Counted from the first letter of the stretch, positions 13,801 through 29,595 are shown. The stretch is DNA of 64,000 nt from Latrodectus hesperus (GCA_037975125.1 CM075853.1:72828109-72892108); one strand, 5' to 3'. Notes: generated by a model not told the origin, from the sequence alone. Numbers and translations: made by a program.

Positions 13801-16800
13801 TATTAAAGTTCATATATTTAATGCATTCATTAAAGTAATAATAAATAAAAAAATATTATTTAAATTAGAGTTTCTGCTATGTTTTAATTGTAGTTTAAAT
13901 TAAAAACCCTTTATTCAGTTAATTTTTATTAAAAACTAAAAATACTCAAAGTATTTTTTTTAATTTTAAAAAACAATTTCAATAAGGAAGATTTGAATAT
14001 AATGAAAATAGTTTTTAAAAATCTTGTGAAATTTTACCAGAAAATTGTTTTTTGAAATTATTATTAATTATTCAAATAAGATCTTTATATAGTTGATTTT
14101 TTAAAATTTTTATTAAAATAGTTATCATCACGTAGGTTTTACAAGCACTTGTTAACTATTAAAAAATATATAATCGAATAAATAAGTATATATTATAAAA
14201 CAAAAAACTGAAATTCTAAAACATATTGACCAATTAAATTTAACTTGTTTTTAAAATATTCAATGATAAATTATTCAATGTCTACAGAAAAATTTGAATT
14301 CCATGCTCTTATATAAACAGCGTGAATCAAGTAAATATACACTTGTCGCTCGGTTGTGGATGAAAAAAATTAAATATTCTGAATACTTCGTTTGGTGGAA
14401 AGCTCCGCCAGTTTGGTCATACGTGACGTCATTTCGTGGATGACTGGTGGATGGTTGGTGTGGACAGCTGGTAGTCATCCACCCTGTCCAGTTGACGGTG
14501 ACCAGGTTTGCTGCCTGCCTTAAGTCGTTGGTTAGGGAGCTCCGGGACGGGAACTTTGGTACCAGTAATGTACCGGAGGGATATTCCAAGTCATTCTGTT
14601 CTTAATTTTTTCTTTGGAGTGAATCTCCGTGAAAGTGAGAAGAGCTAAATTAACGGAGGCCTCGCCAGCACCAGCTTTCGCCAGAGCATCCGCAATTTCA
14701 TTTCCCTCAATATGAAATTATCTACTTGACATTAACCAGCTTATAATTTTAATCAATACTATTTAAAACATCTTCAGTGTTGCAGGGGAGATGCTTGATT
14801 TTATTCCTCTCTGTGTATACCACAGATAATATTGAAGTTGTAAATAAAGTGGTGTTAGACTATGGAGGATTCATTGAATGTTCTTGTATTGTCACTGATG
14901 GAATCAGAGCTATGATAGGAACTGAATTAAATAACATAACTGTTTTGTAATACACTTGCATTATTCACCAAGAGGCCTTGTGTTCCGTCAAATGAATGTT
15001 ATGAAAGTGGTTGTTAAAATAGCTTAGAGGGGACAATCGTGCTTTGGCTCTCAGAAAATTTCGTAGTTTGTTAGTTTAACTAGGTACTTTTTAAGTCTAT
15101 TAGAAAAAATGAATTTTGATTTTTTTCTAAGTTGTAAAGAGCATTTTGAAGGAATTTTAAATTTACCTAATTTAAAGTACATGACAAAATTGCAGAAGAA
15201 TTCTCAGATCGATTTGAAGGTGTTAAAAAAATTGGAAGAGAGATTTCAGTTTTCTCTCAACCCCTTTCAATTTCAACTGAGAATGTAAGCAGAGAGATCT
15301 TCAACTAGAAATATGATTTACAATCAGATCCTTTTTGTTAAGGAAGAACTGAAACTGGATTCAACTTTTTAAGTTGCTGCCAGAAGAACTATATTCCAAC
15401 ATGTGAAACTAGGCCTTACACGAAGCTCGATGCTGGAAAACACGAATTTTTAAAAAAGCAGTTTTCCCAACGTATGTAAAATCTATAAAGTTAGAATATA
15501 AATATTCTCTTTATTCAGTTGCTTCGTTTATAAACAACAAATTGTTAAAGTTATTATTGATGTTTTAGGTAGTAAAAATCAAAATTCTCAAATTTCCCAT
15601 TAATTTTTTTCTGTAATTTTACATCTTTTGAATAAATTAAAATATTAATACAAACGCGTTTTGTGTCTGTGTAAAATATCTATTAAAACTCACTGATGAA
15701 GTTGTATACTTAGCATTGATATACAAAGCATTGTATAATGTAGCCCTCCAAACTGCATTTTTAAAGAGGCCTTAGGGGCAGTTGAACAACTTGATATAAC
15801 CTATATTCGAACTTATAATAAGCTCTCTCGTACCTATGAAAGAATATTCATTAGGGAATATCTTGTGCCTTTTAAATACGTCGTATTAAGAACAAGAATC
15901 TAAAAAAAATTTTATTTTATTTTAATGAAAATCATTTACTAGTTCAGAATGCTAACGCCGCGTCACTTCAGTAATATTATGTCTGTTTTTAGATAGTTCT
16001 GATTATAAACTTTTTTAAAACTCACTCTTATCTTTTTTTAATATAATTTTACTGTTCCTTGGGCTAGTTATTATAAATGCTTCTTCGTGAAAAAATAAAA
16101 TTGTATTTGTTCTGATAAATAAATCAATAAACGTTGGCGAAATATCGATGAAATTTATTTGTAGCTGACTTTAGCTGCGGGTTATTTTTGTACAGTAACT
16201 TATACAAGAACTGCATTTTACGATTTCGCAAAATCGCCATCTTTCTGACGGTGTAGGAGGGGAAATTAGTTGTGCGAATCGCGTGAGTTCCGTGACGTTC
16301 AAATGCTAGGTTTCCACTCACGATCTCACCTGCTCTCCTCATTACCAGATAATGACACCGAGCCTCTATTCGCATTCTTCACGACAGTATCTGCGAAGAA
16401 CGGGGCTCAAAATATCTATGGAATGCATCTAGGCCTATCCATCATTTGGTGCCAAAGAACGTTCTCCTACTAAGCCCATTGGACCAACAGAAAATCCTGA
16501 ATTTAATTACTTTAAATTAACGTTGCTTACTTTAATATCAAGTAAAACATAAAGAAGTTGAATAATTAATGCTATTTAGAAAAACGTTTTTTAATATTAG
16601 CTTTAATATTCAAAAGGTGAAACTTTTGGAGTTATTTTACGATCAGAGCCGGATCTAAAGTATTTAGCACTTCATACGAAATTATCGCAGCTGCCCCATC
16701 CGCTTTATCCATCGCATATTGGTATATATATATTGATTAGCAGGATCACTATTTTCAATATAATGTATGTTTCATGTATTATGTTTTTTATGTATATTTG

Positions 16801-19800
16801 AAAGCTAGTAAAAGGTAAGAAATTATATGCAATTGAAGTTTGTAAATAGCAAATTGTTATTTCTGCCCGTTAGACTTCTGAGGAATATGTGTGCAAATTC
16901 AAGAGAAAAAATGAAATTGCAAAATTTATATAATCTAAGGATTTTGCCTCAAAATTAAATATTATTTTTTTGCATTTTCGAGCGAAAATAAATAAATAAA
17001 ATAAAAATAAACATATTGAATTATTTCGAATATATAATATATTAAGTATTTGATTTATTGTAGGAAGTTATATTGTTTATTCAAATAAAAATGTAAATGT
17101 TCATTTTTTCAATTTCTTAAATCATCAAATATTTTTAATTGATTGCTTTGACATTTCGATACGTAAACATGCAGGTTTTATATACTTATCATATTAATGT
17201 CACGCCTGTTGCTGCTAAACACTTTTTTTAAACACATTTTATCGCAACTGAACATTTCGCGTTTCAATTTCAATATTTTTGATTGCATTCTTAAATTGAA
17301 TATTCATGAATTTCAGTTTATGGCCATTTAATTTGAACTATTTCGTATAACATTGCTGTGTTGCAATTGTATGTGATTGTGTGTGTTGCGTAGAAATTTT
17401 TTTAATATAGGTTTTCTGTCGCAGTATGGTTTTTTTTTTCATATTTTAATTTTAAATTTTAAGTATATTCTTATTCTTCAGTGTAATATATGGTTATTTG
17501 AATTGTGTTGATTGATTTTCAATTGAATTCAAATTATATCATGAAAGTGACTTCTTTGGACGTGGATTTGTTCGAATGGATTCAAATATTTCATTTCTCA
17601 TTGCGTCGGAATTGAGTTATGTTTATTCATCTGCATTTAAATTAAAATATTTTGTTCGTTTTTTTCTCTTAATATTTTACAATTTTATTTATTTATTATT
17701 TTTGTTATACGTTCATTTTAAATGCAATGACTTGATGTCATCAAAATAATGCCTAGCAAAAAATTTAATTTAAGTTGGCATAAACGCGGAGAAGAAAAAA
17801 CGACAAATGATCAACTCAATTAGTAAGAAAGAATATCAGCTAACGAGCGAAAGAACAAAAGGCTGAAATATACCGAAAGCAGCTAGAATGGAGGATGCAT
17901 AGCTGTGAAACTTTAATGATTACTTCAAAAATTTAGGCAAGCATTTTGTTTGATAATAAACATTAAAATTTGAGGTAATTTTTTTTTAGTTAGACACGTT
18001 GCAACTAACATAGAACTATTGGAAGTTGCGAGCATGATTATCGCATTCTGTATCTTCGTTCTCAACAGAATGAATGCGGAAGGCTGAAAATGGCTGAAAC
18101 ATGTCTACCGACTCTGTTTACCAATCACTCGATTATAATCACCCTGTATACTGTGTATGTCGAGTTCTGATGTTATTGGAGAATGATCTTTACTGGGATG
18201 TATGTAGTAATGATGCATTCAACACTTATTCAAATTATATCGACCGCCTATTCTTCATTCTCCAATAGAATTATAAAATATAAATTTCATTTGTTAAAGA
18301 TATTTTATATTGCCTACGCCAAGAAATTTCAAGTATGAACATGGATTTCAATGCGATACATATGGTAACTTCAAAACAAAATGAGTTTCTTCTGGTAGTA
18401 ATTTCACAGATATTCCGTTCTACGCTTGCTCTAAGGCTATGTCATTTGAGAATCGAATTGCTGACAAAATCAAAGGAACGCTTTACAAAATTCTTGAAAT
18501 ATCTAAGATTTTTCTAACCTCTTTGTTATTGATAGTTTGCATTATTTGATCGAGAATACCTTTTTGCCCAAGCGTTCACTTAGTATATATAAATTAATTT
18601 TTAACGCGGATGATATTTAAATATCATCTGGGTTATAATTTTGTTCGCGCAATAATTCTACATCTAAGCTACCGTAGATCGATTCGGTGATGACATTTTT
18701 AATTGAGAGCTTTTGTTCACGATTTCTAAACACATTTTCTCTCATTATCAACGCTTTTTTTGTAGATCTCTGCTTTGAAAGCCATGTTCACATTTGAATT
18801 TTCTTTGCATATTCAATAGAAAATAGCTTCATGTGCGATTTATATTTCATAATTGCTTTAGAGAAGAGAAAGAGGTGGTGGTCAATGATTTCAATAAAGC
18901 GTGGCATGAGTCATTACTGCATACGTCCCCGTAATAATCGTTCTCCAAGAAACTTTGAACTTGACGTGCATTGCCGAAAATAGCATAAAATCATTCGCAT
19001 TTTAAAAAACTTATAAATTGATGCATTTTTTTCGTGTTTTTAATATTATTTTGTAGTATTTAGTTAGAGAAAGGTAAAAGTAATTTGAAATTTCATGGTA
19101 AGTAAACTAGATAATGTGAATGGTACATGTTGTTGATATTAAATATTCTTTACTCAATTGATAGGGTGCGTTTTTATTACAAATTTTTATTTTTTATCCC
19201 TAATTTGTCTAACGAAATCTTTAAAACAAAAATTGATGGCAATAAAAATTCTATTTAAAATTTTATCGTAGTTAATTATGAATACGATTCACATTTTCTT
19301 TAAAAATTTGTTCGCTTACTTTCAGTCTCGCGTCAAAATACTCTCTTTAAAAGACAAAATACGTCCTGCAATTATATTTAGTTAATTTATGTTTAGTTGC
19401 TTTATGTAAAATTTTAATAAAAAAGTAATTGTTGTACTTCATTCATTTTTCCTTGTTACACATAAGTATCATTTTCCCGTGAAAATATCATTTAAACAAC
19501 GAACTTCCTTTCATACAAAAAATAAATTTAATATACATACTTAATTCTATGTATTTGGAAATAAAATTTTTTATCAAAATGCATATATATTTTAAACACG
19601 TATATTGACATTTTCTATTACTATATACATTATAATAGAAAGCAACAATATAAATACATAAACAAAAATAACAAGCAATTCATTATGTAATCGTATTCTT
19701 TACCACAGAATATAAGTTTATCTTTATTGATTTTAATTTTTGTAGGATTCAATTTGTAGTGAAGTTGAACTTATCTCTCAAATCTTTTCTATTGAATATA

Positions 19801-22800
19801 TACTTTCGATATTTTCCTAGAGTAGACCGAAGCTATAATTTTAAAATTTATATTATTTTCTGAAATTTTATAGTTTAGAAAATATTAATTAATTGTTTAA
19901 AATATATTTCGCTTATAATGAAATAATATTCTATTCAGTTGTTGCTTTGATTAATTTCGAATTCTTAAAAAAATCAGAAGTTAAAAATGTCCGTCGCAGC
20001 AATTTTTTTAAACTATCAAATTTATTATTTCATAGTGTAAACAATGTGTGTTAAAAAGTTAAAATTTTCAGTTTATTAAAGTAAAAAATAACTTCGGATA
20101 TATTTTTTAAGTGTATGATTTTTTTCTTTCCAACTTCAAATACTATAATTTTTATGCATTCCTACCCAAGATTAACCCATTTCCCAAGATTTTAAAAAAG
20201 AAAAATGCTTAAATTAAAAAAAAAATCATTTCATTTAATTGCAAACGTTTTTTACGCTTTGCATTATTACATTTGCAGTCTGTTCTATTTACATTGTTTT
20301 TAGTTCTAATTCTAGCGATTGATTACAATTAACATTATTGTAATTAACAAGTGCAGGTTTTTACCTATTTGATCATTATCTCGTAAACGAGAAATCTTTA
20401 TCATTTATTTTTTTAAAGTACTGATATTAAAGAAAGCTATGAAGTAAGCGGATTTATTCTAATTGCTACCCTTGTGGCCTTGACATTCCTTTGTGCGATG
20501 TATATGGTATTTTATGCAGGTGAAAGTTCAAGCCTTCGAATTTTGAAGTGACTTCGTATAATGGATATGACTAGTTTGGAGTGTTACAACATATTTTGTG
20601 GGGATTATTTTTTTTTTCTCTTATATCCATTTATTATGTGATATGTACTTCATTTCAAGAATAAATTTTGGAAAATCAAAATCATTATTACTATTTGTTG
20701 GATTAATAAGATACATTATGATACTTCTATTTTCAGTTGTGTTATTAAAGCACTTTTTAGTGGATGGCGAACTTCTATTTTTCATATTAATTGAGACTAC
20801 TTTGGTGATTTCCAATTTTTAACTGTTCTTGAGGATTGAAGCTTGCACTGTTCTTGCGAAATGACAGTCTTATATCGATCAATGTTAATCCATTTCGCAA
20901 AAATTTTCCCTGGAAATGTTATTTTAATTTATTTTGATCAGATTTAAGTCCATTACATCGTCGATATAATTCATCTTCTGTACATACTGTCGAAATAAAC
21001 ACCCAAAAACGTAATGTATTGAAGAAAGGATTAATTCGATCCTTTTATCTCTATTTTTATTTTCAACTGGAAAAATTATTTTTTAATTTTCCAGTTATAT
21101 GTGTGTATTTTATTATATTTTAATAATATTATTTTTATTATGATATAAAATAAAAGACAAGTATAAATAATGAATAAAAAAGATGTTGTCATGTAAGGAA
21201 ATAATTTTTTTTATTATTTTACAAGAGTAATATGTTTTAGCACTATTTTTGCATAATTGAATGCTTAAATACTTTATAAATAATTATTTTAATTTTTGAT
21301 GAATTAAATCGTATAAAACATTTTTGAGCACGCGTTTATTATTTGGAAGAAACCAACTTTCCTGCAAATTATTCCATTTATGAAACAATTTCAAATATAT
21401 CTGAAGTCATTGAAAAATAAAGATCGTTTCTGTTACCAATATTTTTTTTATTTTTTTAACATTCTACAAATACTAAACTATATTTAACCTTCTTTTCAGG
21501 TCCAAACAGAGTATATAAGTATAACAATTGGAAAGTAAATAGAAATATTTCAAGTTATGGTGATATAACGCCGTCTGATTGTTGTTTAAAGAATGGTTTG
21601 GTTCGTTGCCATTGCTTATGGCCTGAAACTGATATTCCTGTAAGTACTTCGTTAAAAGTATTATTGTTGTAATTTTCGCTGTATAATGTACTTTCTTAAT
21701 ATAAAATTTAATGTGAATTAGGTATTGTACAAATATTTCATTACACAATAAGCGTCTTTGATGTTCTTGTTAGTTTATTTGTGGGAAAGAAAAAATGTGT
21801 GTGTGGATATTAATACTTGCGAAAATTCTTTATAAGTTAATAAATTTTTTTTGTGATAAACTAAAAAAATCTGATACTACTTTATTTTTAAAGGAAATAA
21901 CTTTTAAATTTATATTTCTTTGTAAGATCGATAGAATACTGCTGTTATAATGAAAAAAATTAGTAAACTTGATATTTACTTTTGTCTTAATTGACATGAT
22001 TTACTTTGAACATCAATAAGGTTTATTCAGGTATTTTATATGTAAAAATTTAAAACATTTCTTTTAAACGAATTTACGTTTAAAATCTAAATGGAGTCGA
22101 TTTCTTTGCTTTTAAAATCTATTTCCATCTGCATTTAATTTAGTTTGATTCTGTCAATAATCCACATTAAACAGTTGATTAAGGTTTATAAAGATTAATA
22201 AAAGTTTATTTTAGGTAAGTCTTAAAAATAATCTTAAATATATGTATTCTTCTAAGAGTGTAGAAATAGAGTTGTATGTTAGCAATGCAATCTAAAAAAC
22301 ACTAAATAAGAATTGAAAAAGAACGCATCCATAAACTAGAATTTGTTAGGGATAATTTTTTTTTACAGTGGCTAAATGAGCCACTATCGATCATTAAAAA
22401 AAGAGGGGAGGAATTGAATTAAAAAAAAATTGATTGTAATAAACTGATTTGCATTTATTTCTATTTTGTAATTTGAAAATATAGAATATTATGTATAAAA
22501 CTTTTAGATGAGAGAAATTTTTGTTATTCTCCCATAAGAAAATTTATTCCTTCATTTTTTAAATTGAATTTTCACAGCAAAATTTTATCGGAAAGCTATA
22601 TTTTCTGCTTCTCATTTATTTAATATATTTAACATCATATAATAAAAAAAGTTTTTCAAAAATTAATATTTGCAGTTTGTAGAATCTATTTTAATCTCTA
22701 CATCTGGATCAGATGAATACTTTAGTAAAAAAATAAAATAATAAAAAAAACATAGCAAAAAAATTTATTTAAGCATGTATGACTACCTAGTTTTATATCA

Positions 22801-25800
22801 ATCAATAATCTACTGAAACATGTTTTTAGTTGTGTTTCTTAAATCATTTGAACTTGTTTTTTATATCAATTTAATTTTCTTAAGTTTAAAATTTTAATTT
22901 TTTAAAAATGTGTTGAAAATGTTTATGGGAAAAAATATTTGTGTTTAATGACTAACATTTTTTTTATCCAGGATCAGCAAAAGCGAAGTGCTCCTGTTCC
23001 TACACTTTGTAGTTCATTACCATATGTAAAAAAAACATCTTGTTCTAGCAATAACTCAAAAGCATGTTCACCAGATAGTAGAATGCCTGAGGAATTTATA
23101 CTTGATGACAATGAGCTTTGCTTATTAAATTATTATGATATTCCTATTAATGTGCCTAAACGTCGTCATGTAAGAAATACTGGTAAGGTAAAAACTGTTT
23201 CAATCATTGATACTCTAAGTGAACTAGCCTCAGGTGCAACTGACAGAGAAGATGAAGGTGCTTTCTCCTCTGCAGTTAGTGAATCAGCTGTTTTAGATAA
23301 ATATTTGCATAAACCTAAAACTAGGAATATCCGTCCAACAACAACCAAAGCTGCTAAACAAAACTGTGGTTTGAAATCATCTTATACTCCTGTCCCGAAT
23401 CCTACTCCCACATCATATTCAAAAACTGCTAGTAATGTTAGAAAACCTTTAATACCTTCAGTTAGATGTCAGACTGAGTCTTTTAATACTTTACTTTCAC
23501 AAAATCTTGATGATGGCAACTTTAATTGCAATTCTTTGAAAAGAACGTTAAAATATCTCAGAAAGGCTGTAGTTTCTAATGTTGTTGAAGAGGAAAATCA
23601 TACTAAAAGACATATGAAAGAGCAAGATGATGAGGCTTTTCGCCTTTGTTTCTCAGATAGTGAAATTAAAGAAGGTGCACAGCAGTGGACTCATTTGCGA
23701 CATAATCGAGTAGAAATTGAACCTCATTCAAAATCAAAAAGTTTATTAACTGTGACTGATCCCTATGTTAATCAACAACATTCAAGACCTATGTCATTAT
23801 TTCATAGCAAATCAAAATCTACACCTGATTGGATTCAAGAAGTATTTGCTGCAGCTAATAAGGGAGATGTTGAAAAAATGGTTAGTATTAAAAGTAATGG
23901 CTTTCTTGTATTGAATTTTATAAAAATATGTATGAATTAGTAAATTTTATATTCATTTCCAGTTGAAAATGAATATGTTACATTCTGTTTGTGTATATTA
24001 TAAATTTTTTTTAACTAATCTTTATATTAAAATCTTAATAAAAAATTGTTTTGCCATAAACCAATAATTTATTTAAATATCAACTTATTTCATGCGACTT
24101 TATTTTGCACAATTATTTATAAACAATGAATTATATTTGCAATATTTCAATTTGGGATGACTCATTTTATATTTCAAGATTCTTAAATTTTAATGCACTT
24201 TTGGAATTTATTACTTTTGGAAATATATCAACTTATTTCATGCGACTTTATTTTGCACAATTATTTATAAACAATGAATTATATTTGCAATATTTCAATT
24301 TGGGATGACTCATTTTATATTTCAAGATTCTTAAATTTTAATGCACTTTTGGAATTTATTAGTGTTTATCGTTTATCTAAAAATATTTATTAGTTTTATG
24401 TTTAATTATATTTTTTGTATTAATTATTATTTATCTTTGTGAAATTTAAAAAGTTCTCACCAAAGTTAAATCTTTTTATCTACAAGTCTTTTAAATTGTC
24501 AAATTAAAAAGCATGATTTTTGGTGTTTAATAAAGGATATTAAGAACAGGAAATTTTTTTAATTATAAAATCAATTAACTATAAAGGAAATATATATAAA
24601 AGTTATCAATATTTATATTCTTCTACTCACTGTGAATTCATGATGCAAGCACATTATGCTGCCTTCAAATATTTTTTACTTTACAATCATAAGTGTTTTA
24701 ATTTTATTATTGTGTACATAACCGAATAATGTACTTGAGTTCTTATTAGTCTTTAAGTATATGTTATTATTCTTCTCCTTTTTCTTAGAGTTGGGTTTGT
24801 ATTATATTAGGCACCTCTGCTTTTATCAGCATTTTGTACCATTAACTCCAAACCCAATGTTTCCTAGTTCCAGTTGCTCGGGTCACCCACTTTATTAATA
24901 AAGTCCGATAACCCTTTAATGGAGACTAGGTGTAACTCTCTAGTATGGATGATGCCTAAAGAAATTAATCTAGGGAGGGCAAGAGCCTCGCATTCGTAAA
25001 TGATATGCTCTGCCGTTTCCTCTTGCGTATAACATTTCCAGCAGATAGAGTTTGGAGATTGGAGCAGTTTGGAGATCATTTCTACCTCCTGTGAAGGATT
25101 CATTGCTGCCCCTTCACTGGATTGCCTTTGAGTTCCCTTGTCTTTTTCACCAAGGTCTACTTCAGAGGCTTCACCTGCATATGCAGAAAGGTTAGTTGTT
25201 TCTTGTGTCTTTTCAGCCACAAGATAACAATTAATAAGCTCAGGTAATATGACAGTCCACCCAGCATTGCCTGAGTTACTGGGCAAGACAAAAAAGCTCT
25301 AGAATTTCGCCAGGCCACCAGAAGCTGTGTTAAGACACCATTACTGCGGTGCCAAATAGCCCTAGGCATGGGTCACGTAACACCAGGGTTTACGGGAGCT
25401 GGTTCGCGGCCTCTAATTCTATATTCAAGGCTATCCTGTCATTCCTACAGGACGTTCGGCGATCCACCACCTACCGACGCGCCTGGTAGCTGCTCAGGCC
25501 CCAGGATATGTTATAATTAATGTGTATGAAATTTTTTATGAATTAAAATGTCAATAACAACTTTTATCATTGATCTGAATATTCTGTGTTTATCAGATTC
25601 TATAAATCACTGTATTCATCCAAAAATTAATCATGATTCTTTAAAAAAAAAGATTATTTAAAAATTTTTTTCTGTACATTTTAGTATTACTGTTTTAAAC
25701 TATTGATCACAATCAAGTGAGCACTGATTTTCAAATTGAAACCATTGAACAATTTTCAGTATTATGGTTAAAAATATTTAATATGTAATTTTCATTTGCA

Positions 25801-28800
25801 AACAATTAACAAAAGTACTTTTATCACAAACTTATATTTTCCTGTTATAATTAAAAGATATTAATATAAAATATTTATCTTAATATCCTAAAATGTATTT
25901 AGAATACTTTGTGGGATACAAATAAATTATTTTGTAAATTTTTTTGAAATAAAATATTTATTTATTTATTTTTATTTAATATGTATTATATGGAAGTATA
26001 TATGTTATTTCATGAAATTTTTGCTTATTGTTTCATTTATTCTGAACTTTCTTGGTTGTGAATATAGTGTAGATCATGTCTATTGATGTAATAAAATAAA
26101 AAGATAATGCTCATGTTTCTAGAAATTTAATTTGAGAGACATTGATCCAGCTTTAGTTCGAAATTTATCTGATGATCATGGGAACAATCTGTGGCATGTT
26201 TGTGCTGTTCAAGATAACTTTGAATGTTTGAACTGGTTATGTTCTCATAATCAACATCATGTTGATGCTTTGAAAGATGAAAACAAATATGGTTTTACAC
26301 CTGTGGCACTTGCTGTTAAAGTAATTTTTATATTATTTTGCTTTTTTAAATTATTTTATTGAATTTTAAAATATAATTTTTATTAAAATATGATCTAAAG
26401 TTTATGCATTTCAATTTGTAGTGTAAGGAAATAATTTCTTTCTTCTTATTTTAAAGTATAAATTATTTTGTTTAGCATGGAAGTCTCCTTGCAGTACAAT
26501 GGCTAATTCATAACACTGCAAGTAAATCTCAACTCTTGGCTCAACAAGATTCTAGATCATTATTACATGTTGCTGCAAGATATGGTCAGGTAATATAAGT
26601 GTGTACTTTTATAAAATGTAAAATCTTTTGATTTGCATTTTTTTAATGTCTTGAGGAGTATGTTTAATTTAAAATTAGATCAGAGAAGGCTTTGAAGAAA
26701 TTTTTCAATCAAAAATCAGAGAAGGCTCAACAGAAGAAATTTTTATTAATAATTGGTAGTTTGTTAAGAACTAATTTATACATTCAGAAATTTGAATGCA
26801 TATTCAAAACATTATTTATCTAATTAAGTTATTTTTTAAATTATAGTCATAAAAATTTTGTAGTAAATTTTTACAAAAAGTGTTTTATCAGATAATTGAT
26901 TAAACATGTAAATTTTTCAGAAAAGTAAGGATTTTATACTATGGCATACACACAAAAAATAATTTTACAAGGTGCATATTGTCATTTATTTGAAAGAATC
27001 TTATTCAGCTACAAGCAGAAGCAGTTTTCCTCTATGTATATATATCATCTGGTTGTAATTAGCAAAAAGAATAATGAAATCTTTGAGAAATTTAAGTTAT
27101 GTGATAAACTACATGTAAAATTTTCGCCTCAGACATGTTAGGCTTTGATGTTTGGAATGGTTTAAAATCCACATTAAACTGTCGGTACTAATCATAGCCT
27201 TCATGTGCAAAAGCGTCAAACCACACCAAATCATCTCAGATGTGAAATGAGGTCCATATACATTCATAAACACAAAGATGGGTACCAAACAAATGATAAA
27301 TTTCTTTAAAGGTGTGAAAAGTTTGGAGTAAAATTTATATTTGCTAAAACTTAAAACATTGTAAAACTTCCTTTTAATTATTGTTTTCTTTTAAATAGCA
27401 CATCGAGCATCTTTTATTGAATGTTTAATCTTTCATCTACATATGAGTTAGAATATCTCTCTTATTACAAGCTAACACCAATGTCCTTTGCTCAAATGGC
27501 ATCTATCTATCCATCCTTTTGTCTATGCTAACTTTCATTCATGCCCCAAACATTTAAAAGGGGACTAATATTGATTTGTTGTGAAACTTATTGTAGGCAA
27601 ATATATAATTTCAATCTAAATCTTTTATCACTACTTAATCATCAATCATTCATTTTCATACTTTTTTAGTTCATATTGAAAGTTTACCGAAAGATAGATG
27701 GCTTATCATACAATTTACTTCTGTCTAAATTGCAATATAATAAGATTCCAAGATGTTATTGCTTCAACAGAGACAGGAGCATAGGAGGAGATATGTAGCT
27801 TATATATTTGATCTTATGTTTCATTTATTTTTTAATTAATTATTGTCAATTGAGAATTTATTAAAAGATTTAAATATTTTTATTCTTTAACATAAATGAA
27901 TTAATTCCATAAAAAAATATTTTATCTCCATTTAGCAGCTTTTGTAACTATGTCTTGTACAAATTTATTATTTTTACAGATAATCTTATCAAATAAAAAT
28001 TTTCATAATTTGCTTTTTTAAACACCTCTGTCAGATTGTTTGAATTTATACAATTTAAATTGGACTCTGACTATGATATTAGTTAACAATTGGTAACTTT
28101 CTATGAGAAAAATTTTCTTTGCTACTAAATCAATAAATATTATTTTTAAATTCATTTCTTCATGGTTTAAATATTTCAAAAATAATTTTTAAAAGTAACT
28201 ACTAAGATACTATTAATCAGAAATAATAATAATTAAAATACCGAGAAGAATATAAAAAGGTAATTCATACACTGGGTATCTAAACATTCTGACGCTGTTT
28301 AAATGTTTAATAATTCACAAAATAATGAAGATATTTAGAAAATATGATATTTATGCATTAAATAATTATTTATTTTCTCTTACTGTATAAAAGTTTTCAT
28401 TGATTATTTCTTATTCTTCATGTATCTTTTTTAATTTTAGTTAAAAAAAATATTTTGCTTAGGCATTTCAGTAATTATAGCCAATTTTTTAATGTATTTT
28501 TTTAATTTGTCATTAATTGTGTTAATTTCTCTCTTTTGTTTTGTAACACATAACAATTCATTGTTTTGTGTATTTTATACTAATATTTAATTTACTATTA
28601 TCTTTGAAGAATGACACTTCTTGAGGAGTTACTCTTCATATTTCCTTTAATGATATTTTAAGATATGATTAAGTGATGCCCCATAAAGATAGATTGATAA
28701 AAATGATCTAGTTCTTTGACCTTCTAGATCATGGGATATAATTTCAATAGTATTTTTGATTTTAGCTTTGCAAAGGACACTACATACAGAATAAAATTTG

Positions 28801-29562
28801 ATTGTTCTCTTGACATTTCTTATGTGACAAGTAAAGCTGACAATCAAATGGTTATAGTCTTTCAGTTCAATAGTTTGTGAATTTCAATTTTCTCCACAAG
28901 TTCAGATATATTTGTAGAGTTTTAAAATCCATTTTAATCTGTCATTTAAATTAGCCCTCATCTGTAAAAGATAACTGATAAATGGCAAAACTGATCCCCA
29001 TGTGGCCAAAAATGGGCCTTTAAAATTTCACTGATGTGGGTAATGAAACATTTTCTCTCTATTTAACCATTATTATTATTTTTATAAATCCATCTTAACT
29101 ATTGGTCTTCCTTTGCATTCCTGATACAGCACAGGATCTTATTGTGTCAATAAGATCCTGTACTGTATCAGGCCGCAGACTTTTTTTTTCATTCTCTGGT
29201 TCAGAACTACTTCTCTAGCTAGTCCCCTACTGGTCCACTAAAATTGTTTCTATCATTTAAGATCATCTACCTAAAAGTTGTTTTAGAGTGGCTCTTTTTC
29301 TGCATCTGTCACAATCCCATTTAAGCAATAGTCTTGGGTGGTCAGTTGGTTTCATTTTGAGGTTGAGTTTTCTTAATTCTTTTATAAATTGTTAAATGTT
29401 AAAATGTGTTAGACCTTTCTTAATTGCCCAGTATTTTTTTTGCACTTTTTCTTATGTTAGAAATTTTAAATTTATAAAATTCTATTTAATGAAATTTTTT
29501 CGCATTCTGTTAATGTGGTCTTCAATTTTTCTTGATAACTTGATGAGTTATAATACTTAATT

Positions 29563-29595
<33 letters not shown>

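Noticed and set aside
20598..20822. A small membrane protein
   Set aside because: Hydrophobic only because of T-rich DNA; the opposite strand is equally open and there is no domain or splice support.
22939..23940. A single-exon 333-codon gene
   Set aside because: Good acceptor at 22971 and donor at 23881 and exact phase with neighbours make it an internal exon of the synphilin-like gene.
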